A DNA stretch of 64,000 bases. Origin: Auriscalpium vulgare. Its lineage: Eukaryota; Basidiomycota; Agaricomycetes; Russulales; Auriscalpiaceae. A program made the translations under genes and the position numbers. The stretch covers positions 310,001 through 374,000 of the forward strand of contig JAHBBC010000015.1 in the NCBI GenBank assembly GCA_019915015.1. Reading direction: 5' to 3'. The notes below the pieces were generated by a model. The model saw only the letters and a list, made by a program, of their open reading frames with translations, was not told where the DNA came from and did not search any database. This document shows positions 32,373 to 40,694 of this stretch, in pieces (the first letter of the stretch is position 1; each line of letters starts with the position of its first letter).

Positions 32373-35300
32373 ATGGGTGCGGCTCTGTCCCGCAAGAACG
32401 CTTACGATCCTACGGACAATGGGCTGGACGGGAATGGGACGGGGGCTATAGCGCTCCTGGCGATGGACGTCGTGGGGACGCCGTACTCGTCGTCCGACAG
32501 CGCGTGGATCTCGGTGCGTCGTGCCCTCCTCACCCGCGTACACACCCGCTCACCCATACCCTGCAGATCATCGCCGCGGCAGCTTTCCTCTCTGCGCTCT
32601 CTATTCTCTTCATCTTCATCGTGCGTGGCCCGATCTCCATCCTCCAACAACACGATCACCTCACCTTTGCCTGTTGCAGACGTCATTCCTCCGCCCGTCT
32701 CTGCACCTCGGCGGGCACACACACATCAAGGCGCTCTTCGGCTCGCTCCTCTTTGCCAACCTCCTCCAGGCCATCGGCACGCTCTTCAACACGCAGTGGG
32801 TCATCAACGGCGGCCTACGCCCTGGCGTCGCATGCTCTGCACAAGGTGCGTAACCGCATCATATATTGATCCCGTTTCCACTGACAAGCCCACGACGCGT
32901 CTTTGGTACCTTGGTTGCTCTATGCATTGTGTCATGGGCATGGTCACTTACTTACCAACGGACATTCTACGTACGTTCACGGACTCGTTCTCATCGTGCG
33001 CGTGTTGTGTATCCAACAGACTCGTTCTCTATTCGCCTCGTACTTACTTGACTCGGCAGACTCTTATGTTTACGTGTGTTTGGTTCGTGGCTCGCTCATA
33101 GTCGCCTCTCGCTCATGTACTTCTCCTTGTCGAGTCAACGCCAGCAACGAGCACCCGCTCTGTTCTCGAACCTCCTCTGCTTCTCACACTCGGCCCGTTA
33201 CAGTTTGACTCGACCACCCCACTCGAAACCCTACCTTTGCTTCTTAACTTCTTCTCGACATCTCAACACTCGACACTAGCCCCTATTTCTCTCATACATT
33301 TCTGCTAATATGTCCGCAGCAGGCTACGACGAAAATCCCTGGCCCAGCACCACTGGGAACATCTCCCAGGACCAGGTACCCGCTCAAGAGACAGCTGAAA
33401 CTGCTCCACAGGTACCTCCGAGTAATCCGACCTGGCAGGACTTCAGTGCGATGCTGGAGACACTCAAGGGCGTCAGCCGACAGGTACAATACGCTGACGA
33501 CAATCAGCGACGTATCGGCGCCGCTCTTGAGGCCCTTACGGAACGTATTCACAGCGCCCCGCAGCCTGCAGCGGCTGCGCAATCCACCCGTACTCGCGAT
33601 TTCGACGACGTCCCTCGTGGCGTCGCTCGATTCAAGGAACCACGCGTGTTCACGGGTAAAGCGACTGACGTCGAACCGTTCATTGACGAGATCGAGGCGG
33701 CCGTCGAGCTGTCTCGTGCCTCGCTCCCTACTGACTATCACAGGGCTTTGTATTTGCAGTCGTACCTCGCCGACGGCTCCGCCAAGAGCTGGTTCACGGC
33801 TATCAAGAAGAGCAACGAGGAATTGCTCTACGACTTCCGCGACCTCATCATCGATTTCCGAGAGAATTTCGGCGACAGCGACGTCGTCGGAACGGCTCTA
33901 CGCAAGATCGAAGCACTCAAGCAGACTGGCTCGTGCTCGAGCTACGCGTCTCGTTTCCGAGAGCTACTGGTCTACGTTGACTTCTCCGAAGCGACGAAGA
34001 TCCAGAAGTTCTATGAGGGTCTGAAGGAAGAAGTCAAAGACCTTTTCGTCTCTGTTCCTGTTGTTCCTACTGAGTTTGACAGGTACGTCGCGAAAGCGAC
34101 CGAGCTCGATAACCGCGTGCACAAGCGTAACATCGAGAAGAATCGCACCAAATCGTCCTTTAACGACAAGGACAAGGGCAAGGCTAAGCAACAGCCTTCA
34201 ACTCCGCGTTCCGGTCAGGCGTCCTCGTCGACGACGCAGACCGCACCACCCGCCTCGCACTCGTCGGTTGTACCCATGGAGATCGACGCGACCAAGGTCC
34301 GCGCCCCTCTCACACAAACCGAGAAGGATCGTCGCCGCCGCGACGGTCTGTGCATCTACTGCGGGCAAGGTAATCATGTCATTTCGAACTGCCCTAACAT
34401 GTCCGAGCGCGCGAAGAAGAACTTTGCCTCGCGCGCTCCTGCGTCCTCGTCGTCGGGAAAAGCCTAGCCGGCTGCTCCCACGTCCCAGGGCATCCGGCTG
34501 ACGATGGGACACGTCTCTCAGCAACGGCTTTCACGCCGGAGCCCACGCATGTTCGTGCAACGGACAACACGTTCATGCCTGCGTATCGTTCTAACCCGTC
34601 CTTCATATTCGCTTCATCCGCGCCCATGCTTAACTCACCAGACCATTTCTTTGTGTCTGTCACACTCTCTTTTCCTAACCGTTCTCCTCTGCACACGTAC
34701 GCGCTCGTGGACAGCGGCGCAACGACGTCGTGCATTTCGGAGCGCTTTGCGACGCGTCATTCTCTTTCGCGACGTCTCAAGGACGTTCCGGTTCCCATCA
34801 TGGCGGTTGACGATCGCCCGATTGCTTCTGGCCTGATCACCCAGGATGTAGTCACTAACCTTTCGGTGGGAGCTCACTCTGAATTTATAGCGCTGGCTGT
34901 TGTCGCAGTCGGCTATCCTGTCATTTTAGGTCTCGATTGGCTCCAACGCCACAATCCCAACATCGATTGGGTTGATTCCAACCTCACCCTCGATTGTTGC
35001 GGACTTGCTCGAACACACCCAGTCACCATCTCTGCGAGAGGCTCCGGTCTCGCGCCCCGACTCACTCGTCCTTCGCTCAACTCGACTACATCCGTCGGCA
35101 TAGGCTTCGGTCTAACTGGCGCGACTGCGTTCGCTTCAACAACAATCCGCCCGACACCCGATGCATCACCACGGCAGGATCGCGCATCCTCGCCAAGTCC
35201 TTCGACTCCTCGACCCTCGCTACTCTCGTCCCTCGTTCAGTGGAATGGCTCCGGTCGCTCTACTCCCTCGCTCACACCTGCGCCCAACATTCGCACCATT

Positions 35301-38300
35301 TCACCTCGCAAATTCGCTAAGGCCGCGCGTGCGCAACCGCATGATGTCTGCCTCATTCGTTTCCTCCCCACTGGTTCGCCCGCATTCATTTCGGCGACCA
35401 GTTCGACATCCTCACCTCTTGACGACCTCGATGCCGACCCTCCACCCGCTGCGTCTGGTGACGACCTCGCGCAGCATATCCCGGCCAAGTACATGCCGTG
35501 GGCATCGACCGTCTTTTCCTCTTCCGAGTTCGACAAACTCCCAGCGCATCGTTCGTTCGATGTCGACATCGAGCTCGAGGAGGGGAAAGATCCACCATTC
35601 GGTCCACTATACCGCCTCACGCCTCAAGAACGCGAAGCGCTAGCCGAGTACGTCAACACCAATCTCGAGCGCGGGCACATCCGTAGCTCGACATCCTCTG
35701 CTGGCGCACCCGTCCTATTCATCCGCAAGAAGACGGGCAACCTTCGCCTCTGCGTCGACTATCGCGGACTCAACGCGATCACGAAGAAGAACCGCTACCC
35801 AGTTCCGCTTGTGCACGACCTGCTCGATCGTGTACAGGGCTGCAAAGTATTCACGCTCATCGATCTCGTTTCAGCTTACTCTCATTTGCGTATCAAGGAG
35901 GGTGACGAGTGGAAGACCGCTTTCCGCACGCCCCTCGGACTATTCGAGCACCTCGTCGTGCCGTATGGTTTAACTAACGCACCCGCGTCTTTCCAGGCAT
36001 TTATCCAGGACGTCCTACGAGACTTACTCGACATCGTATGTGTCGTCTACCTCGACGACATACTCATCTTCTCGAGAACTCAAGAAGAGCACGACAAACA
36101 CGTTGCGCTCGTTCTCGATCGTCTTCGCGACGCTCATCTCTGCGTTAACCCCGCGAAATGCGAGTGGGACAAGGCAGAGGTGGAGTATCTGGGCTACATC
36201 GTCGGCGCTGAAGGCGTCAAGATGAACCCCAAGAAGCTCGCGACGATTACCGACTGGCCCGTGCCCAGTTCGGTGAAGGAACTTCAGTCTTTCCTTGGTT
36301 TTGCTAACTTCTACCGTCGTTTCGTTGACGGTTATGCTCGCATCACCACTCCGCTTGTCGCACTGACCAAGAAGAACATCGTCTTTGAATTTTCAGATGC
36401 TACGCGCGACGCATTCGAACGCCTCAAGCGTGCGTTCACGTCCTACCCAGTGCTACGCCACTATAATCCGCTCGCGCCGTGCACGCTCAGCACCGACGCG
36501 TCCGACTTCGCCATCTCTGGCGTCTGTCAACAGCCGGACGACGAAGGTCAACTTCATCCGATCGCCTACTACTCGCGCAAGCTTGCACCGGCGGAAATCA
36601 ATTACGAGATCCACGACAAGGAACTACTCGCTATTGTCGATTCGTTTCGCGATATGCGGGCGTGGCTACTCGGTTCGCCGTTTCCTATTTCTGTCATCTC
36701 TGATCACAAGAACCTCGAGTACTTCATGTCCTCGAAGGTTCTCAACCGCCGTCAGGCGCGTTGGGCTATGTTTCTGTCTGATTTTGACTTCCGGTTGACC
36801 TGGGGTCCCGGATCGTCGAACGTTGCGGATCCTCCATCGCGACGAGCTGACTTCGTCCCTAAAAAGGGGGATGACACCCTCCTGGTGCAGAACCGGACGA
36901 TACTCACTGCTAAACACACAGAACATCTTTTTCCTTCACAGGTTTCATCATCATCGAGCTCTACGACGCTCAGCGCCCTCACCACTCTCTCCATCGACAG
37001 TTCAACGCTTCTCGAGCGCTTCAAAGACGCGTTTCGAGAAGATGTCGAATGGCGCGAAGCGCTCGTTCATGGCAACTCGGACTTCACGTCCGAGGGTGGA
37101 CTTGTGTTCCACAAAGGAAAACTCTTTGTCCCTCGACCACTACGTGCTGACATTCTTCACTCGCGTCATGATCTTCCATCCACAGGACACCCTGGTCGTA
37201 CTCGCACGCTTGGGTTGGTCTCTCGAGACTATTCCTGGCCCGGCATGCAGACCTTCGTGCGTCGCTACGTTGAAGCATGCGATACTTGTGCGCGTATCAA
37301 GACGCCGCGTCACAAACCGTATGGGCTTCTCAAGCCGCTCGACATTCCTTCACGCCCGTGGAAGGCAATCACCATGGACTTCATCGTAAAGCTTCCTCTT
37401 TCTCATGGCTTCGATTCTATTTGGGTCGTGTGCGATCGTCTCACGCGCTACGCGCATTTCGTTCCTTGTAACGAGACGATCGACGCGCCTGGGTTGGCCT
37501 GGTTGTTCCTCGACAGGATCTTCCGCTACCATGGCCTTCCCGATTCTATCATTTCGGATCGTGGTTCTGTTTTCATTTCGCGTTTTTGGACTGAGCTTCT
37601 TTCCCTGCTCAAGATTGAGTCTCGGACGTCGACGGCGTATCACCCGCAGACTGACGGTCTGACGGAGCGCACGAATCAGACGCTCGAGACGTACTTACGT
37701 GCATATTGTTCTTATCAACAGGACGATTGGGTCGACTACCTCCCTCTGGGAGAGTTCGCCTTCAACAACCTCGAGAACAGTTCCACGCACCAAAGTCCCT
37801 TCTTCGCCAATTTCGCTTTCCACCCCACCTTCGAGCCGCAACTCACCGAGCGTTCCAGCGTTCCCGCTGCGGACGACCTCGCGACTCGTCTCGACGTCAT
37901 CCATGCCGAATTGCGCGCCGAGTTATTGCACGCGCAAGCTTTGCAGTCCAAGTACTACAACGAGAAGTCGCTACCTGCTCCGGAGTTCAAGCCTGACCAG
38001 CTCGTCTGGCTACTCCGTCGCAATATCAAGACTACACGTCCTTCTCTCAAGCTCGATCATCGCCGTCTCGGCCCGTACCCCATCATTCGCAAAATAGGCT
38101 CATCCGCTTACCTCCTTCGTCTCCCTTCCTACCTCTCTCGTCTTCACCCCGTATTCAACGTCTCACTCCTTGAACCGTATCGTGACCCCTCCGACTTCCA
38201 TCCTCATTCCTCTCCGACTCCTTTCGAACTCGCCGAAGATGCCGCGTTGCAAATTCAGTCGCTCCAGGACTGTCGCAAGATTGGTCATCGTTTCGAGTAC

Positions 38301-40286
38301 CTCGTTCGCTGGAAGTCGCTCCCCGAGTCCGAAAACTCGTGGGTTCCCTTGTCCGACATCCCTACCACCCAGAACGAACTCATCGACCGCTTCCACCGCC
38401 GTCATCCTCGCGCGCCTCGTCCCCACGCCGTTGTCATTAACAAATTATTCTCTATTCCTATTTCTTCCGATCCAGTTGCCGTTGACCCGCTCGTTCCTCC
38501 CTCTGCCCAGATGCCCTCCGCGCCGCTCCCGTCCACACCGCTGCCCTCCGCGTCGTCCGCTCGTCCCGCCGTACCCGTTGCCGCTCCGCGCCCTCCGTCC
38601 CCGCCGGTCGTACGACAGAACTTAGGGTCTGTGTACGAACCTGCGCTGCAGACCACGACTCGCTCAGGTCGCGTGTCCAAGCCGGCCGTCAGGCTGGATC
38701 CAAGTCTTTGAGCAGCCCCTTCGTCCGTGACCCTAGAAAGGGGGATGATGTCATGGGCATGGTCACTTACTTACCAACGGACATTCTACGTACGTTCACG
38801 GACTCGTTCTCATCGTGCGCGTGTTGTGTATCCAACAGACTCGTTCTCTATTCGCCTCGTACTTACTTGACTCGGCAGACTCTTATGTTTACGTGTGTTT
38901 GGTTCGTGGCTCGCTCATAGTCGCCTCTCGCTCATGTACTTCTCCTTGTCGAGTCAACGCCAGCAACGAGCACCCGCTCTGTTCTCGAACCTCCTCTGCT
39001 TCTCACACTCGGCCCGTTACACATTGAAGGCGGCATCAAGCAGGCAGGCAACGTCGGATCGGCTTTCTGGTGGGTCGGGACTAAGTTGGAGGCGCCAGAT
39101 CGCTGATCTTTATTTATGCGCGCCTGAAGGTCATTCATGCTCTCGGCGCACGCGTTTTCGCTGCTCTTCCTGCGCAGCAAGACGACAAAAAGGGGTAAAT
39201 GGCTGGTGCTGGTGCTTGGGTGGACGCTCATCCTGTTCGTCGTGGTCATCGGCCCGCTCGCGATCCAGAATAAGGAGAACGGTCCGTACTTCGGACCCTC
39301 AGGGTACTGGTGCGTATGGCATTGAGTGGTATGTGTATGCAGTGCTGAAGAGGCTGTCTGTCTGCCCAGGTGCTGGATCACGGACGCATACCCCGCGGCG
39401 CAGACCTTCCTGGAGTATTTCTTCGTGCGTCTCACCGCCTGCCCTTACTCTACACGCGCATGCTGACGTTAGAGGCTACATAGGAATGGATGTCCGCCCT
39501 GTTCAGCTTCCTGCTCTATACTGTCATATTGCTCCGCGTGCGCGGCAACCTCGTGCGCAAGAGTTCCGGGAGGTGGTCGCTGTTGTGGGTTCCTCGCAGC
39601 GAGAGCTGGCAGCTCTCCATGACGCGCGACTACCTCGACTCGTCCATGGTGCGCGTCGTGACCGTCATCGTCTGGTATGTCACCCCATCCCTCTCCATTT
39701 GCCCGCCCTCAGCTCATTCGACCTCTGAATTTTAGGTTCCCGGTACGTCTTCCATGACTCCTGGTCAGTAAATGTGACGCATGGCTAAAGCGGGGTGCGC
39801 GCAGGTCGCGTACACGATACTCATCGCGCCGATCACAATCGCCCGCTTTGCGAGCTACGCAGGCGCGCACATCCCCCAGGGCTTCATCTTCTTCGCCGAC
39901 ATCATCTACGGCCTCGGCGGTACGTACCTACCTCTCCCCACGTTCTCTTCTGCAGCTGACGTCGACGGCGCCGGACAGGCTTCACGAACCTGCTCCTGCT
40001 CCTCGCCACGCGCCGCCTGCTCCCGGACCTGAACACGCTTCCGGACTTCACGACGCCGCGCCCGCGCCACGACAAGGACGCGCCCGCGCCGGCCAGCATC
40101 ACGCCGTTCGTGCTCACCGCGCCCCCGGCCGACGCGGAGAAGCCGCTCGAGGAGGGCAGCACGGGCGAGAAGAGCGAGGGTGGTGTGCACGAGAAGGACG
40201 AGCGCAGGCGGTCGGCGGACTCGGCGGTGTCGGTGCAGAGCTTCGAGTCGCGGGAGTCGCAAATGCCCTTGACGGGTGCGAAGTGA
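32373..40286 (+). CDS. Git3/cAMP-receptor-like GPCR interrupted in an intron by an LTR retrotransposon
   Basis: Heptahelical receptor of the fungal Git3/CAR-like group, expected at the plasma membrane upstream of a G-alpha. Exons: 32373-32513, 32567-32620 (IIAAAAFLSALSILFIFI), 32680-32845 (ALFGSLLFANLLQAIGTLF, TQWVINGGLRPGVACSAQ), then 39030-39069 (GGIKQAGNVGSAFW), 39130 onward (HAFSLLFLRS, KWLVLVLGWTLILFVVVIGPL), and later exons with AYTILIAPITIARFASYAG, FADIIYGLGGFTNLLLLLATRRLLPDLN and an acidic Ser tail ending at 40286. The exons join in frame across the element, so the coding capacity is intact. The host intron is now 6184 nt, against about 87 nt before insertion. The G-alpha gene follows in convergent orientation. 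Confidence 0.78.
32930..33202 (+). repeat. 5' LTR
   Basis: 273 bp, TG...CA ends, matching 38749-39021. It contains GTCGAGTCAA (33129-33138), complementary to the primer-binding region just downstream. Confidence 0.95.
33205..33214 (+). other. Putative self-primer binding site of the retrotransposon
   Basis: TTGACTCGAC begins 2 nt after the 5' LTR. It is the exact reverse complement of GTCGAGTCAA inside the LTR. No TGG, the usual start of a tRNA-primed site, follows the LTR. This is the arrangement known for Tf1/sushi-type elements, where the 5' end of the transcript itself primes reverse transcription. Confidence 0.6.
33310..34467 (+). CDS. gag: Retrotransposon Gag
   Basis: Structural protein of the virus-like particle, 385 residues, from ATG 33310. 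It has an acidic N-terminal region, then a gag core typical of Ty3 elements (FKEPRVFTGKATDVEPFIDEIE, SYLADGSAKSWFTAI, YASRFRELLVYVDFSEATKIQKFYEGL). A basic Ser/Pro linker precedes a CCHC knuckle (CIYCGQGNHVISNC, spacing C-x2-C-x4-H-x4-C). The frame ends at TAG 34465-34467, just after a GGGAAAA heptamer suited to -1 frameshifting into pol. Confidence 0.93.
   Translation: MSAAGYDENPWPSTTGNISQDQVPAQETAETAPQVPPSNPTWQDFSAMLETLKGVSRQVQYADDNQRRIGAALEALTERIHSAPQPAAAAQSTRTRDFDDVPRGVARFKEPRVFTGKATDVEPFIDEIEAAVELSRASLPTDYHRALYLQSYLADGSAKSWFTAIKKSNEELLYDFRDLIIDFRENFGDSDVVGTALRKIEALKQTGSCSSYASRFRELLVYVDFSEATKIQKFYEGLKEEVKDLFVSVPVVPTEFDRYVAKATELDNRVHKRNIEKNRTKSSFNDKDKGKAKQQPSTPRSGQASSSTTQTAPPASHSSVVPMEIDATKVRAPLTQTEKDRRRRDGLCIYCGQGNHVISNCPNMSERAKKNFASRAPASSSSGKA
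34455..34499 (+). promoter_or_regulatory. Gag-Pol -1 ribosomal frameshift signal
   Basis: The heptamer GGGAAAA (34455-34461) sits in the gag frame as G-GGA-AAA, the X-XXY-YYZ slippery form. Four bases later AGCCGG (34466-34471) can pair with CCGGCT (34494-34499), a 6-bp stem with a 22-nt loop. The pol frame is -1 relative to gag and is open from upstream of this point to 38711. Confidence 0.7.
34575..38711 (+). CDS. pol: Retrotransposon Pol polyprotein (protease, RT, RNase H, integrase, chromodomain-like)
   Basis: At least 1378 residues, one uninterrupted frame. The first ATG is at 34575, but the frame is open further upstream, so translation probably enters by frameshift at 34461. Protease active site VDSGATTSC near residue 46. 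Reverse transcriptase with LRLCVDYRGLNAITKKNRYP and the catalytic VVYLDDILIFS near residue 490. RNase H with LSTDASDFAISGV and YEIHDKELLAIV. Integrase with the H-H-C-C finger (HSRH...CDTC), the D-D-E core (TMDFIV, SDRGSVF, TDGLTERTNQ) and LGPYPIIRKIG. Near residue 1240 YLVRWKSLPESENSWVP resembles a chromodomain, defining a chromovirus. No stop or frame break was seen, so it is potentially autonomous. Confidence 0.95.
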   Translation: MPAYRSNPSFIFASSAPMLNSPDHFFVSVTLSFPNRSPLHTYALVDSGATTSCISERFATRHSLSRRLKDVPVPIMAVDDRPIASGLITQDVVTNLSVGAHSEFIALAVVAVGYPVILGLDWLQRHNPNIDWVDSNLTLDCCGLARTHPVTISARGSGLAPRLTRPSLNSTTSVGIGFGLTGATAFASTTIRPTPDASPRQDRASSPSPSTPRPSLLSSLVQWNGSGRSTPSLTPAPNIRTISPRKFAKAARAQPHDVCLIRFLPTGSPAFISATSSTSSPLDDLDADPPPAASGDDLAQHIPAKYMPWASTVFSSSEFDKLPAHRSFDVDIELEEGKDPPFGPLYRLTPQEREALAEYVNTNLERGHIRSSTSSAGAPVLFIRKKTGNLRLCVDYRGLNAITKKNRYPVPLVHDLLDRVQGCKVFTLIDLVSAYSHLRIKEGDEWKTAFRTPLGLFEHLVVPYGLTNAPASFQAFIQDVLRDLLDIVCVVYLDDILIFSRTQEEHDKHVALVLDRLRDAHLCVNPAKCEWDKAEVEYLGYIVGAEGVKMNPKKLATITDWPVPSSVKELQSFLGFANFYRRFVDGYARITTPLVALTKKNIVFEFSDATRDAFERLKRAFTSYPVLRHYNPLAPCTLSTDASDFAISGVCQQPDDEGQLHPIAYYSRKLAPAEINYEIHDKELLAIVDSFRDMRAWLLGSPFPISVISDHKNLEYFMSSKVLNRRQARWAMFLSDFDFRLTWGPGSSNVADPPSRRADFVPKKGDDTLLVQNRTILTAKHTEHLFPSQVSSSSSSTTLSALTTLSIDSSTLLERFKDAFREDVEWREALVHGNSDFTSEGGLVFHKGKLFVPRPLRADILHSRHDLPSTGHPGRTRTLGLVSRDYSWPGMQTFVRRYVEACDTCARIKTPRHKPYGLLKPLDIPSRPWKAITMDFIVKLPLSHGFDSIWVVCDRLTRYAHFVPCNETIDAPGLAWLFLDRIFRYHGLPDSIISDRGSVFISRFWTELLSLLKIESRTSTAYHPQTDGLTERTNQTLETYLRAYCSYQQDDWVDYLPLGEFAFNNLENSSTHQSPFFANFAFHPTFEPQLTERSSVPAADDLATRLDVIHAELRAELLHAQALQSKYYNEKSLPAPEFKPDQLVWLLRRNIKTTRPSLKLDHRRLGPYPIIRKIGSSAYLLRLPSYLSRLHPVFNVSLLEPYRDPSDFHPHSSPTPFELAEDAALQIQSLQDCRKIGHRFEYLVRWKSLPESENSWVPLSDIPTTQNELIDRFHRRHPRAPRPHAVVINKLFSIPISSDPVAVDPLVPPSAQMPSAPLPSTPLPSASSARPAVPVAAPRPPSPPVVRQNLGSVYEPALQTTTRSGRVSKPAVRLDPSL
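36861..36875 (+). other. Internal (central) polypurine tract candidate
   Basis: AAAAAGGGGGATGAC inside pol shares the core AAAGGGGGATGA with the 3' polypurine tract at 38735-38750. A second plus-strand primer site of this kind is known from lentiviruses and Ty1. Here it lies between the RNase H and integrase coding regions. Confidence 0.45.
38735..38748 (+). other. 3' polypurine tract
   Basis: AGAAAGGGGGATGA directly abuts the 3' LTR start (38749), the expected place and composition for the plus-strand primer. Confidence 0.75.
38749..39021 (+). repeat. 3' LTR
   Basis: 273 bp, apparently identical to the 5' LTR over its whole length, followed by the target duplication CATTG. Confidence 0.95.
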
Positions 40287-40694
40287 TGCATGCTAGATGC
40301 CTGTTACGAGCGTTCTGATTGTTGGGTGTGGATCCTATAAACGATGTGTATGCTGACTGTATGTGAGAGGTTAGTCGGCATTCGGGCGGCTAGCTAACCC
40401 AAGGGATCCACAGACGTAGTCTGCCCACACCGATGAAGCAAGCAAATTCTGTAGGTACATTTCGTGCAGACCGAGATATAGATAGATACAAGTGTGCAGA
40501 TGGTGGTGGTGCATGCAATACCTAACTAAACACGAGCGCGCATAAATATGGATAGGATAGGATCCACAGTCCGCGCCGCCCGCCTCCAGGGGGATCCGGT
40601 CTATGGTATTAAGCTAGGAGGCGACGGCGTAGTGGTGTACAGCAAGGACAGGGGAGCAGCAAAACGTCAGCGAGCAGCTGTGCGTGAGGAAATC
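40287..40694. other. Intergenic between convergent receptor and G-alpha genes
   Basis: The 3' flanks of two convergent genes. A short GGATA-rich stretch (about 40548-40562) is the only pattern seen. Confidence 0.45.

Larger units (their letters stand above)
32930..39021 (+). mobile_element. Complete Ty3/gypsy chromovirus LTR retrotransposon
   Basis: 6092-bp element bounded by two 273-bp LTRs (TGTCATGGG...CCCGTTACA) and flanked by the 5-bp target duplication CATTG (32925-32929 and 39022-39026). Reading base by base, the two LTRs appear identical, implying a very recent insertion. It carries gag with a zinc knuckle, and pol in the order protease, reverse transcriptase, RNase H, integrase and a chromodomain-like end: the Ty3/gypsy order with a chromovirus tail. 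Both coding frames are fully open. It lies in the sense orientation in intron 3 of the Git3-like receptor. Confidence 0.95.
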
